Notes: a model not told the origin generated them from the letters alone. Shown: positions 1 to 7,955, counted from the first letter of the stretch. The stretch is DNA of 25,975 nucleotides from JBPBQZ01 sp050955105 (GCA_050955105.1 JBPBQZ010000097.1:1-25975), one strand, 5' to 3'. Numbers and translations are program-made.

Positions 1-308
1 CGCGCAACGCCCGCAACGGCTGGTTATTCACGCGCTTTGGCGACTTGAAAATCAAGAATGCTGCGCACCGCAATGATCGCCGACCGCTGGATACAGGCTG
101 CGGTTGCTATACCTGCCGCAATTTCTCGCGTGCTTATCTGCACCATCTGCACCGCGCCGGCGAGATCCTGGGCGCGCAGTTGAACACCATCCATAATCTG
201 CATTACTCCCTGCAATTGATGGGCGAAATGCGCGCGGCCATCGAGGTCGGCGGCTTCGCGGCGTTCACCGAACGCTTCCGCGCCGAGCGCGCGCAAGGCG
301 CCGCTTAA
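1..308 (+). CDS. tgt: Queuine tRNA-ribosyltransferase, C-terminal part (cut by left edge)
   Basis: This is the last ~101 codons of tRNA-guanine transglycosylase, read in frame from base 3 to a TAA at 306-308. The enzyme swaps guanine 34 for preQ1 in GU(N) anticodons during queuosine synthesis. The fragment opens with the family's conserved stretch around NGWLFTRFGDLKIKNA. It then carries the zinc-binding CxCxxC (CGCYTC) followed about 25 residues later by the final ligand His in LNTIHNL. The N-terminal catalytic barrel lies outside the window. It sits directly upstream of yajC-secD-secF, a common arrangement in proteobacteria. No alternative identity is plausible. Confidence 0.95.
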   Translation, partial: RNARNGWLFTRFGDLKIKNAAHRNDRRPLDTGCGCYTCRNFSRAYLHHLHRAGEILGAQLNTIHNLHYSLQLMGEMRAAIEVGGFAAFTERFRAERAQGAA

Positions 309-384
309 CGCCGGCGCTGACGCGCGCCGAGCGAATACCACGCCTGCTGGCTGTTACACCAGCCGTTTCGGTGACGGCCGGGTG

Positions 385-390
385 TAGAAT
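385..390 (+). promoter_or_regulatory. Possible -10 element upstream of yajC
   Basis: TAGAAT (5 of 6 matches to TATAAT) lies 36 bp before the yajC GTG in the 118-bp tgt-yajC gap. No good -35 was found at 16-18 bp, so this is a weak sigma70 candidate. yajC could also be read through from tgt. Confidence 0.3.
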
Positions 391-426
391 ACGCCGCTCT
401 TCACCAAGAACCCCCGGAGAACCCTC

Positions 427-759
427 GTGTCTTTTTTTGGCAATCTGTTCTCGTCAGGCGCCACCGGCGCAGGCGGCGCTGAATCCAGTTTGATGAGTTT
501 CGCACCGCTCATTCTGATGTTCGTGGTGCTGTATTTCATCATGATCCGTCCGCAGATGAAGCGTCAGAAAGATCATCGGAACATGCTCGCCGCGATGGCG
601 AAGGGTGACGAAGTCGTGACCAGTGGCGGCATGGTCGGCAAGGTTACGCGCGTGACCGAAGCCTACGTCGGCGTGGAAATCTCCGACAACGTCGAAATCA
701 CCGTGCAGAAAAGCGCGGTCACGACGATTCTGCCGAAGGGCACCATCAAGTCGCTTTAA
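427..759 (+). CDS. yajC: Sec translocon accessory subunit YajC
   Basis: This 110-residue inner-membrane protein associates with SecD-SecF at the SecYEG channel. One transmembrane helix is visible at about residues 24-40 (FAPLILMFVVLYFIMIRP). It is followed by the family signature RPQMKR and a small cytosolic domain with GDEVVTSGGMVGKV. Length matches the family. The GTG start is chosen because GGAGA lies at 415-419, about 7 nt upstream, and because it gives the normal short N-terminus. It is the first gene of a yajC-secD-secF cluster, with 70 bp to secD. Long antisense frames here are GC-rich shadows. Confidence 0.95.
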   Translation: MSFFGNLFSSGATGAGGAESSLMSFAPLILMFVVLYFIMIRPQMKRQKDHRNMLAAMAKGDEVVTSGGMVGKVTRVTEAYVGVEISDNVEITVQKSAVTTILPKGTIKSL

Positions 760-829
760 CACGGCAATTCCCGCGCGGCGCCGGGAGGCCCGGCCGGCTG
801 CGCCGCGCGCCCCACCTCACATCCCAGCC

Positions 830-2860
830 ATGAATCGCTATCCCCTCTGGAAGTACGTTGTGATGCTGGTGGCACTCGCCATCGGCGTTTTCTATGCGTT
901 GCCGAATCTGTTCGGTGAAGCGCCAGCCGTGCAGATTTCCAGCGCGAAGGCCACCGTCAAGGTAGACAGCGGTGTGCTGCAGCGGGTTGAGGGCGCGCTC
1001 GCGGCCAACAATCTGCCGGCCGACGACATTACGTTCGACAACAATCCGAACAATGCCAGCGTGCGCGTGCGGCTGCACGACAACGACACGCAACTGCGCG
1101 CCAAAGACCTGCTGTCGAAAACGCTGAACGCCGATCCGTCTGATCCCACCTATATCGTCGCGCTGAGCCTGCAAAGTGCGGCGCCGCGCTGGCTGACGGC
1201 GCTGAATGCGCGTCCGATGTACCTGGGCCTCGATCTGCGCGGCGGCGTGCATTTCCTGCTGCAGGTCGATATGGCCGGTGCGCTCGATAAAAAGCTCGAT
1301 TCCGACGCAGCCGATGGGCGCGCACTGCTGCGCGACAAGAATATCCGCACCGGCGCCATCGGCCGCACCGGCGAAACGCTTGTGGTGCAGGCCGCCGATG
1401 CGGGCGTGGCCGACGCCGCGCGCAACGCGCTGCTCGACGGCGTCAGCGAGTTGCAGTGGAAGACGCAGCAGGCGGCGGACGGCAGCTATCAGGTGATCGG
1501 CACCTTCTCCGATGCCACGCGCCGCACCGTGCAAGACAATGCGCTCAAGCAGAACATGACGACGCTGCACAACCGCGTCAATGAACTGGGCGTGACCGAG
1601 CCGGTGGTGCAGCAGCAGGGCGCCGACCGCATCGTGGTCGAACTGCCCGGCGTGCAAGACACCGCCAAAGCCAAGGACATCATCGGCCGCACCGCCACGC
1701 TCGAAGCGCGCCTGGCCGACGCCGACGCGCCGCGCAATCCGGGTCCCGCCGATCCGGTGCCGCCGGGCGACGAACTGTTCACACAAGGCAACGGCGCGCC
1801 GGTGTTCCTGAAGAAGCAGATCATCTTCACCGGCGATCGCATCACCAACGCTTCGGCCGGTTTCGACCGCGACCAGCGGCCCTCCGTGCAAATCAAGCTC
1901 GATGCGGCGGGCGGCCGGATCTTGCGCAGCGTCTCGCGCGACAACATCGGCAAGCCGATGGCGATCGTGCTGTTCGAACATAACAAAGGCGAAGTGCTGA
2001 CGGTGGCGACGATCCAGTCGGAACTCGGCGAAAACTTCGAGATTACCGGTTCCACCTCCACCAGCGCCGCGAACGACCTGGCGCTGCTGCTGCGCGCCGG
2101 CTCGCTGGCCGCGCCGATGGACATCATCGAGGAACGCACCATCGGCCCGAGCCTGGGCGCCGACAACATCCGCAAGGGCTTCGACTCGGTCAGCTGGGGT
2201 TTTGCGGCAATCGCCGTCTTCATGCTGCTTTACTACATGCTGTTCGGCGTGTTCTCAGTGCTGGCGTTGTCGCTGAACCTGTTGCTGCTGGTCGCCGTGC
2301 TGTCGATGTTGCAGGCCACGCTGACGCTGCCGGGCATCGCCGCGATTGCGCTGACACTTGGCATGGCGATCGACTCCAACGTGCTGATCAACGAACGTAT
2401 CCGCGAAGAGCTGCGGCGCGGCGCGGCACCGCAGACGGCCATTTCCGAAGGCTTCCGGCACGCCTGGGCCACCATTTTCGATTCGAACGTCACCACCTTG
2501 ATCGCCGGTCTGGCCTTGCTGGCCTTCGGTTCGGGGCCGGTGCGCGGCTTCGCGGTGGTGCACTGCATCGGCATCGTCACTTCGATGTTCTCGGCGGTGT
2601 TCTTCTCGCGCGGGCTGGTGAATCTTTGGTACGGCGGCAAGCGGCGCCTCAAGACCTTGGCAATCGGCCAGGTCTGGCGCCCAGCGGGTAGTCGCGCGGC
2701 CGACGACAGCGATGCGGCGGATGCCGCGGCGCTGCTCGCTCCCACCGACGAAGCGGTAAAGCCCAAGCCCGCGGCCAAAGCCGCGCGACCCACGCCTGCG
2801 CGCGGGCCTGCTACCGGCCGCGGCACGCCGCCGGGCGGCAAAACCGGCGGCAGTCGCTAA
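830..2860 (+). CDS. secD: Protein translocase subunit SecD
   Basis: SecD (676 aa) is an RND-superfamily membrane protein that works with SecF. It uses the proton motive force to pull exported proteins into the periplasm. A first membrane helix is at about residues 8-26. The D1 motif LGLDLRGG is at 132-139, and a large periplasmic domain follows. A C-terminal set of about five helices contains GMAIDSN (511-517), whose Asp belongs to the conserved proton-relay region, followed by ERIREEL. The last ~60 residues are rich in Ala, Pro, Lys and Gly and extend beyond the conserved helices. No clear Shine-Dalgarno precedes the ATG, so coupling to yajC is likely. secF starts 22 bp after the stop. Confidence 0.96.
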   Translation: MNRYPLWKYVVMLVALAIGVFYALPNLFGEAPAVQISSAKATVKVDSGVLQRVEGALAANNLPADDITFDNNPNNASVRVRLHDNDTQLRAKDLLSKTLNADPSDPTYIVALSLQSAAPRWLTALNARPMYLGLDLRGGVHFLLQVDMAGALDKKLDSDAADGRALLRDKNIRTGAIGRTGETLVVQAADAGVADAARNALLDGVSELQWKTQQAADGSYQVIGTFSDATRRTVQDNALKQNMTTLHNRVNELGVTEPVVQQQGADRIVVELPGVQDTAKAKDIIGRTATLEARLADADAPRNPGPADPVPPGDELFTQGNGAPVFLKKQIIFTGDRITNASAGFDRDQRPSVQIKLDAAGGRILRSVSRDNIGKPMAIVLFEHNKGEVLTVATIQSELGENFEITGSTSTSAANDLALLLRAGSLAAPMDIIEERTIGPSLGADNIRKGFDSVSWGFAAIAVFMLLYYMLFGVFSVLALSLNLLLLVAVLSMLQATLTLPGIAAIALTLGMAIDSNVLINERIREELRRGAAPQTAISEGFRHAWATIFDSNVTTLIAGLALLAFGSGPVRGFAVVHCIGIVTSMFSAVFFSRGLVNLWYGGKRRLKTLAIGQVWRPAGSRAADDSDAADAAALLAPTDEAVKPKPAAKAARPTPARGPATGRGTPPGGKTGGSR

Positions 2861-2882
2861 GACGCCGCCAGGGAGACCACTC

Positions 2883-3848
2883 ATGGAATTTTTCCGGATC
2901 CAAAAAGACATCCCGTTCATGCGCCGGGCGCTAGTGTTCAACGTTATCTCGTTGATCACCTTCCTGGTCGCCGTGTTCTTCCTCGTACATCGCGGACTGC
3001 ATCTGTCGATCGAATTCACCGGCGGCACGGTGCTCGAGGTCAACTATCCGCAAGCGGTGAATGTCGATCCGCTGCGCGATGCGCTCGGACATATCGGCTA
3101 TGGCGACGCACAGGTGCAGACTTTCGGCACCTCGCGCGACGTGCTGGTGCGCTTGCCGCTGAAACATGACGCGGCGGGGCACGTTCTGTCGTCGGCCCAG
3201 CAAAGCGACGACGTGATGAAGGCATTGAGCGCGCAAAATCCCGCAGCAAAACTGCAGCGCGTAGAGTTCGTCGGGCCGCAAGTGGGCAAGGAGTTGGCCA
3301 GTGACGGCTTGATGGCGCTGCTTTGCGTGGTGGTTGGCATCGTCATCTATCTATCATTCCGCTTCGAGTGGAAGTACGCGGTGGCGGGCATCATCGCCAA
3401 CCTGCACGATGTGGTCATCATTCTCGGGTTCTTCGCCTTCTTCCAGTGGGAGTTCTCACTGTCGGTGCTGGCGGCGGTGCTGGCGGTGCTCGGCTACTCG
3501 GTGAACGAATCGGTGGTGATCTTCGATCGAATCCGTGAAACCTTCCGGAGGCAACGCAAAATGTCGGTGATCGACGTCATCAACCACGCGATCACCAGCA
3601 CCATGTCGCGCACCATCATCACGCACGGCAGCACGCAAATGATGGTGCTGTCGATGCTGCTGTTCGGCGGCCCGACGCTGCACTACTTTGCGCTGGCATT
3701 GACCATCGGCATCCTGTTCGGTATCTACTCGTCGGTATTCGTCGCCGCCGCGCTGGCGATGTGGCTGGGCGTCAAACGCGAAGACCTGATTCGTCAGAGC
3801 AAACCGAAGTTCGATCCGAACGATCCGAACGCCGGCGCACAGGTCTGA
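2883..3848 (+). CDS. secF: Protein translocase subunit SecF
   Basis: SecF (321 aa) is the partner of SecD in the SecDF proton-driven export motor of the inner membrane. The first helix is at about residues 15-35, followed by the conserved SIEFTGGT (42-49). A compact periplasmic domain precedes five C-terminal helices. The family motif GYSVNESVVIFDRIRE begins at residue 204. Its length is typical of the single-chain betaproteobacterial form. AGGGAG at 2870-2875 lies 7 nt before the ATG and supports this start. Only 22 bp separate it from secD, so the two are surely cotranscribed. Confidence 0.96.
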   Translation: MEFFRIQKDIPFMRRALVFNVISLITFLVAVFFLVHRGLHLSIEFTGGTVLEVNYPQAVNVDPLRDALGHIGYGDAQVQTFGTSRDVLVRLPLKHDAAGHVLSSAQQSDDVMKALSAQNPAAKLQRVEFVGPQVGKELASDGLMALLCVVVGIVIYLSFRFEWKYAVAGIIANLHDVVIILGFFAFFQWEFSLSVLAAVLAVLGYSVNESVVIFDRIRETFRRQRKMSVIDVINHAITSTMSRTIITHGSTQMMVLSMLLFGGPTLHYFALALTIGILFGIYSSVFVAAALAMWLGVKREDLIRQSKPKFDPNDPNAGAQV

Positions 3849-3855
3849 AGCATGC

Positions 3856-3875
3856 GGCGGCCATGTGTCGCCGCC
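3856..3875 (+). terminator. Weak hairpin after secF
   Basis: GGCGGC (3856-3861) can pair with GCCGCC (3870-3875) across an 8-nt loop just after the secF stop. There is no following T-run, so intrinsic termination is doubtful. Confidence 0.2.
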
Positions 3876-3886
3876 AGGCCACGGGG

Positions 3887-3919
3887 TTGACAGCGGCCGC
3901 TGCCGCGTTTTGGTAAGAT
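3887..3919 (+). promoter_or_regulatory. Candidate promoter for the pqi operon
   Basis: A perfect TTGACA lies at 3887-3892. TAAGAT lies at 3914-3919, preceded by TGG, which makes an extended -10 of the TGn type. The 21-bp gap is too long for a classical pair, so the extended -10 may act largely alone. It lies 54 bp before the first pqiA ATG, in the only non-coding gap upstream of the operon. Confidence 0.4.
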
Positions 3920-3973
3920 TTCCGCACATCGCGCGCAAGCGGCGCGCGCCCGCGGCTGTCCAACCTGTCCCGT

Positions 3974-4657
3974 ATGCAAACCACCGAGCTGATTGCCTGC
4001 CGCTACTGCGACGCCCTGCACCGCAAGGTGGCTATCCAGGGCCGCGAGGCGGCGCGCTGCACGCGCTGCGACGCAGTGTTGTATCGCATGGCCGATGATC
4101 GGGTCGAGCGCGTCCTGGCCTTGGCCATCGCCGCATTGATCGTCTTCGTCATCGCCAACGCCTTCCCCATCGTTCAGCTCGAATCCCAAGGCATTACCAT
4201 CAACACCACGCTGTTCGGCGCCATCGTCCAGTTGTGGGAGCAGCAGCGCTACATCATTGCCTTGATCGTGTTGTGCTCCACTATCCTGTTTCCCCTTACA
4301 GAATTGCTCGCGCTCATCTATCTGCTGGGGGGAATCTGCCGCGGTGAGGCGCCGCGCTTCTTCAACCAGGTATTGCGCGCGGTGCTGACGGTGCGTCCGT
4401 GGGGCATGCTCGAAGTGTTCATGCTCGGCGTGCTGGTGACGCTGGTCAAGCTGTCGGGTTATGCGCAATTGATGCTGGAACCCGGTTTGTTCGCATTTGG
4501 CGGGCTGACCTTGCTGATTACCGCGGTGCTTGCGTTCGATCCGCGCACGCTCTGGGACTTCGCCGAGCAAAGGCTTGGCGTACCGGGCGCCCACATCATT
4601 CCGGCTCCGACGGTGGCGCTGCAGGCGCTCACCCCGCGCACACGAGAGCCGCAATGA
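3974..4657 (+). CDS. pqiA: PqiA-family membrane protein, first half-size copy
   Basis: This 227-residue integral membrane protein has paraquat-inducible protein A character. A cytosolic zinc-ribbon-like head has Cys9-x2-Cys12 and Cys29-x2-Cys32. Four predicted transmembrane helices follow (about 48-66, 90-112, 140-160 and 170-188), with IANAFPIVQLE, typical of the family, after the first. E. coli PqiA is a ~417-residue tandem duplication; here the two halves are separate adjacent genes. Pqi complexes are thought to move lipids between inner and outer membranes, with PqiA as the membrane part. The stop overlaps the next gene's ATG (ATGA), which implies translational coupling. The ATG has no clear Shine-Dalgarno. 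Confidence 0.9.
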   Translation: MQTTELIACRYCDALHRKVAIQGREAARCTRCDAVLYRMADDRVERVLALAIAALIVFVIANAFPIVQLESQGITINTTLFGAIVQLWEQQRYIIALIVLCSTILFPLTELLALIYLLGGICRGEAPRFFNQVLRAVLTVRPWGMLEVFMLGVLVTLVKLSGYAQLMLEPGLFAFGGLTLLITAVLAFDPRTLWDFAEQRLGVPGAHIIPAPTVALQALTPRTREPQ

Positions 4658-5289
4658 AGTATCTGACCGCCGCCGACGCCGGACTGATCTCGTGCGAGTC
4701 TTGCAGTTTGCTGTCGCCACGAGTGCGCACGGTCGAACGCCAACGTTGCCCGCGGTGCGGCGCTTCGCTGCATTCGCGCAAGCCCAACAGCCTGACGCGC
4801 ACCTGGGCGCTGCTGATCGCGGCAGCGATTCTTTATATCCCGGCGAACCTGTTGCCGGTGTTGCACACCCGCTCGTTGCTGGGCGACTCGGACGACACCA
4901 TCATGAGCGGCGTGGTGTTTTTCTGGACCTCGGGCTCGTGGGTTCTGGCGATCATCGTCTTCGTCGCCAGTATCATGGTACCGATGCTGAAACTTTTCTC
5001 GCTCTCCTTTCTAACGCTCAGCGCACAGATGCATGTCGATTGGCGGCCACGCCAGCGCACCCATCTGTATCGGGCGGTCGAAAGCATCGGCCGCTGGTCG
5101 ATGCTCGACATATTCGTCATTACCCTCACCGTCGCGCTGGTACGCTTCAGCACCCTGGCCGAAATCACCTCCGGACCGGGCGCCGTGGCATTCGGATCGG
5201 TGGTCGTGCTCACCATGCTGGCCGCGCTGCAGTACGATCCGCGGCTTATCTGGGACTCCATAAAAAGGCCGATGAACGACCATGACTAG
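4654..5289 (+). CDS. pqiA: PqiA-family membrane protein, second half-size copy
   Basis: This 211-residue partner of the preceding gene has the same plan: zinc-ribbon-like Cys14-x2-Cys17 and Cys32-x2-Cys35, then four predicted membrane helices. Family signatures are YIPANLLPVL after the first helix and WSMLDIFVI before the third. Together the two genes correspond to the N- and C-terminal halves of the long PqiA of E. coli. The ATG at 4654 is chosen over an in-frame upstream start because it overlaps the preceding TGA in ATGA and leaves a normal zinc-ribbon N-terminus. Its own TAG overlaps the start of pqiB by 8 bases. Confidence 0.9.
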   Translation: MKYLTAADAGLISCESCSLLSPRVRTVERQRCPRCGASLHSRKPNSLTRTWALLIAAAILYIPANLLPVLHTRSLLGDSDDTIMSGVVFFWTSGSWVLAIIVFVASIMVPMLKLFSLSFLTLSAQMHVDWRPRQRTHLYRAVESIGRWSMLDIFVITLTVALVRFSTLAEITSGPGAVAFGSVVVLTMLAALQYDPRLIWDSIKRPMNDHD

Positions 5290-6949
5290 CTCGGATACAC
5301 CGCGCCCGCCTGACAACGACCGTCCCGCGTCACAAAGTCCGCCGCCCGCTGACGACGTAAACAGCCTTACTACCGCCCCCGAACCCGTAGTCGAACGACG
5401 CGGTCGCTGGATTCCGTCGCTGGTCTGGCTGATTCCGCTGATTGCCGCGCTCATCGGCATCTCGCTGGCAGTCAAGGCCATCATCGATCAAGGCCCGACG
5501 ATTACCATCACGTTCCACACCGCCGAAGGCATCGAGCCGGGTAAGACCAAGGTCAAGTACAAGGACGTGGACATCGGCGAGGTCAAGCAGGTCACGCTCA
5601 GCGGCGACCTGTCGCAGGTGCAGGTGAAAGTCGCCCTGACCAAGGAAGCGGAAGATTTCGCGGTCACCGATACGCGTTTCTGGGTGGTGCGCCCGCGCGT
5701 GGCGGCCAGCGGTGTATCGGGACTGGGCACCTTGTTGTCCGGCTCGTATATCGGCGTGGATGCGGGTCATTCGGACGAAACCCGCAAGAACTTCGTCGGG
5801 CTTGAAACGCCGCCGGCGGTCACACGCGACCAGCAAGGGCATCAATTCGTCTTGCACGGCGATAGCCTTGGGTCGCTCGACATCGGTTCGCCGGTTTTCT
5901 ATCGCCGCGTGCAAGTCGGCCAGGTGGTGGCGTTTAACCTCGATCCGGACGGCACCGGCGTCACACTGCGCATCTTCGTGAGCGCACCTTACGATCACTA
6001 TGTCGGCGCCGACACGCGCTTCTGGCATGCCAGCGGTGTCGACCTGCGTCTCGACTCCAGCGGCTTCCGGCTGAATACGCAGTCGCTGGCGGCCGTACTG
6101 GTGGGCGGTATAGCGTTCCAGACGCCGCCGGGTACGCCAGTGGGCACGCCTGCCGACGACAACAAGCAGTTCAGGCTGGCCGGCACCGAAGCGCAGGCCA
6201 TGCACGCGCCCGACAGTACGCCGATTCAGGCCGTGATGAATTTCAATCAATCGCTGCGCGGCCTGTCGGTCGGAGCGCAGGTCGATTTCCGCGGCATCGA
6301 GTTGGGCGAGGTCCACAGCATCAGCGTGGTCTACGACGAAAAGACGCGGCAATTCAATATGCCGGTGGTCGTCAATCTCTACGCGTCGCGCCTCGGCAGT
6401 GACTTTGCTCGCACGCTGGGCAAGGACCCAAGCGAACAGGACTCGCTGATCCGCGCCCTGGTCGCACGCGGTCTGCGCGCGCAACTGCGTACCGGCAACT
6501 TCCTCACCGGCCAGGTCTACGTGGCACTCGACTTCTTCCCGAAGGCAGCGCCAGTAAAACTCGACCTGTCGAAGCAGCCGATCGAATTGCCGACCGTGCC
6601 GAACACCCTCGACCAACTGCAACTGCAGGTGGCCGACATCGCCGGCAAACTCGACAAGATTCCGTTCGACCAGATCGGCAATAACCTGAACAACACGCTC
6701 AAGCGCGCCAACAGCCTGTTCGCACAACTCGATACGCAGGTAGCACCGGAGGCGCAGGCTACGCTGTCGGAGGCTCGCAAGACCTTCGGTGCGGCGCAAC
6801 GCACCTTGTCGGAAGATTCGCCGCTGCAATCCGATGTCAGGCAGGCCATGCAGGAACTCACGCGCACCGCGCAATCGCTGAACGTTCTCGCCGAGTATCT
6901 CGAGCAGCATCCCGAGGCGCTGTTGCGCGGCAAGCAAGGAGACAAATGA
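5282..6949 (+). CDS. pqiB: MCE-domain intermembrane transport protein PqiB
   Basis: PqiB (555 aa; E. coli 546) is anchored in the inner membrane and spans the periplasm as a tube that shuttles lipids. A Pro-rich cytosolic leader precedes one transmembrane helix at about residues 46-66. Three MCE domains follow, recognisable from TFHTAEGIEPGKTKVKYKDV, GDSLGSLDIGSPVFYRRVQV and QSLRGLSVGAQVDFRGIEL. The C-terminal ~120 residues are Gln/Leu-rich and helical, as expected for the coiled needle (KLDKIPFDQIGNNLNNTL, TAQSLNVLAEYLEQHPEALL). It overlaps the second pqiA by 8 bp and pqiC by 4 bp, so the four genes form one operon. Confidence 0.94.
   Translation: MTSSDTPRPPDNDRPASQSPPPADDVNSLTTAPEPVVERRGRWIPSLVWLIPLIAALIGISLAVKAIIDQGPTITITFHTAEGIEPGKTKVKYKDVDIGEVKQVTLSGDLSQVQVKVALTKEAEDFAVTDTRFWVVRPRVAASGVSGLGTLLSGSYIGVDAGHSDETRKNFVGLETPPAVTRDQQGHQFVLHGDSLGSLDIGSPVFYRRVQVGQVVAFNLDPDGTGVTLRIFVSAPYDHYVGADTRFWHASGVDLRLDSSGFRLNTQSLAAVLVGGIAFQTPPGTPVGTPADDNKQFRLAGTEAQAMHAPDSTPIQAVMNFNQSLRGLSVGAQVDFRGIELGEVHSISVVYDEKTRQFNMPVVVNLYASRLGSDFARTLGKDPSEQDSLIRALVARGLRAQLRTGNFLTGQVYVALDFFPKAAPVKLDLSKQPIELPTVPNTLDQLQLQVADIAGKLDKIPFDQIGNNLNNTLKRANSLFAQLDTQVAPEAQATLSEARKTFGAAQRTLSEDSPLQSDVRQAMQELTRTAQSLNVLAEYLEQHPEALLRGKQGDK
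6936..6941 (+). promoter_or_regulatory. Ribosome-binding site of pqiC
   Basis: AAGGAG lies inside the end of pqiB. It is 4 nt before the ATG at 6946 and 7 nt before the in-frame ATG at 6949. The second spacing is closer to ideal, so initiation may be at either codon. Confidence 0.6.
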
Positions 6950-7764
6950 TGAAGCGAGTCCGTTCCTTCCCGCAGGCGCTGCGGCACCTGGCGCACCGCC
7001 TGGCGATTCCGGGCGCCTTGGTGGCGGGGCTCAGCGTGCTGGTGGCGGGTTGCGGCACCTCGCCGCCAAGCCGCTTCTATACGCTGACGGGGCCGGTCGA
7101 TGCCCCCGGTGCCACGCTCGCGACGTCTGCTGCGCAAAGTACCCCGGCAACACCGGCGTGGGCCGCTACGGCGACCCCATTGCTGATCGAACTCGCACCG
7201 ACCATCGTGCCGCAACAGGTGGCGCGACCACAAATGGTGGTGGGAGTCGGCCCGGATCAAGTTGAACTCAAAGAACAGGAACGCTGGGCGGCACCGCTGG
7301 GCGATGAAATCGGCAGCGCCCTGTCGGCCGACCTGACGCAGCAGCTTGGTGCCATCGATGTCTACAGCACGCCGCGCGCCGACGCGGTGCCGGTTTATCG
7401 CATCAGCGTCAATGTGCAGCGCTTCGAATCACTGCCCGGTAGTCGCGCAACGATCGAAGCAGTGTGGAGTGTGCGGCGTGTACCGGGCGATCAGGCGCTG
7501 ACGTGCCGGTCGGTTGCCAGTGAAGCGGTAGGGCCAGGTTACGCGGCCTTGGTTGGCGGACACCGTCGCGCGCTGGCGCACGTCGCCGCCGACATTTCAT
7601 TCGGGGTCGGGGCGGTGCGCGATGCGGCATCGCGATTGCCTCCGGCGAGCCCGCAAGCGACTACCGCATCCGGTACGCATTCGGTGACCGCTGCAGGCGC
7701 GACGACCGATTATGCGAGCGCGCCGCGCATCGCGTGTCCCATTTCCGCCGCCTCGGCAAGCTGA
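6946..7764 (+). CDS. pqiC: PqiC-like outer-membrane lipoprotein
   Basis: This is the 272-residue auxiliary lipoprotein of the Pqi system (ABC-transport auxiliary / DUF330 type). A signal peptide runs to a lipobox LVAGC with the lipidated cysteine at residue 36. The family opening SRFYTL follows, and the core continues to about residue 215 (IELAPTIVPQQVARPQMVV; DVYSTPRADAVPVYRISVNVQRFE). In E. coli, PqiC sits in the outer membrane and caps the PqiB tube. The last ~50 residues are Ala/Ser/Thr-rich low complexity, unlike the family core. The stop TGA (7762-7764) falls inside the first unit of the 39-bp repeat, so the repeat has shaped the C-terminus. The gene overlaps pqiB in ATGATGA. Confidence 0.88.
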   Translation: MMKRVRSFPQALRHLAHRLAIPGALVAGLSVLVAGCGTSPPSRFYTLTGPVDAPGATLATSAAQSTPATPAWAATATPLLIELAPTIVPQQVARPQMVVGVGPDQVELKEQERWAAPLGDEIGSALSADLTQQLGAIDVYSTPRADAVPVYRISVNVQRFESLPGSRATIEAVWSVRRVPGDQALTCRSVASEAVGPGYAALVGGHRRALAHVAADISFGVGAVRDAASRLPPASPQATTASGTHSVTAAGATTDYASAPRIACPISAASAS

Positions 7765-7945
7765 GGCGACCGCTAGTCCAGGTCAAGCGCCTCGGCGAGC
7801 TGAGGCGACCGCTAGTCCAGGTCAAGCGCGTCGGCGAGCTAAGCCGACCGCTAGTCCACGTCGAGCACGTCGGGGAACTGAGCCGACCGCCGACTTGCGT
7901 CATGCGCCTCGACGAATTCAGTGGCACGTCGAGGCGATGCACGGC
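7751..7945. repeat. 39-bp imperfect tandem repeat (about five units)
   Basis: Units read at 7751-7789, 7790-7828, 7829-7867, 7868-7906 and a degenerate fifth at 7907-7945. Units 1 and 2 differ at one base (GGCAAG versus GGCGAG); units 3-5 diverge progressively. Each unit has the core CGGCGAGCTGAG followed by CGACCGCTAGTCCA or variants. The 39-bp period equals 13 codons. In the pqiC frame each of the first four units carries a stop (TGA, TGA, TAA, TGA), while two other plus frames stay open as 13-residue repeats. The array fills the gap between the convergent pqiC and purB and includes the last codons of pqiC. Confidence 0.9.
7905..7936. terminator. Hairpin between convergent pqiC and purB
   Basis: A perfect 9-bp inverted repeat pairs CGCCTCGAC (7905-7913) with GTCGAGGCG (7928-7936) around a 14-nt loop. 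It lies 20 bp beyond the purB stop and after the pqiC stop, so it could terminate both transcripts. No T-run follows on either strand, so it may block RNA decay rather than terminate. Confidence 0.35.
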
Positions 7946-7955
7946 CTCTTGTTGA

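Noticed and set aside
746..1981. Minus-strand 411-codon frame opposite secD
   Set aside because: It shows no family motifs and runs across clear secD coding sequence; a shadow frame.
5330..6937. Very long minus-strand open frame antisense to pqiB
   Set aside because: pqiB itself is unmistakable; the antisense frame is a codon-bias shadow of a high-GC gene.
7751..7945. CRISPR-like array between pqiC and purB
   Set aside because: Units abut directly with no unique spacers between them and there are no cas genes; it is a plain tandem repeat.
7734..7955. Small gene encoding 13-residue repeats in the minisatellite
   Set aside because: Open frames follow automatically from a 39-bp period; there is no ribosome-binding site and no resemblance to a known repeat-protein family.
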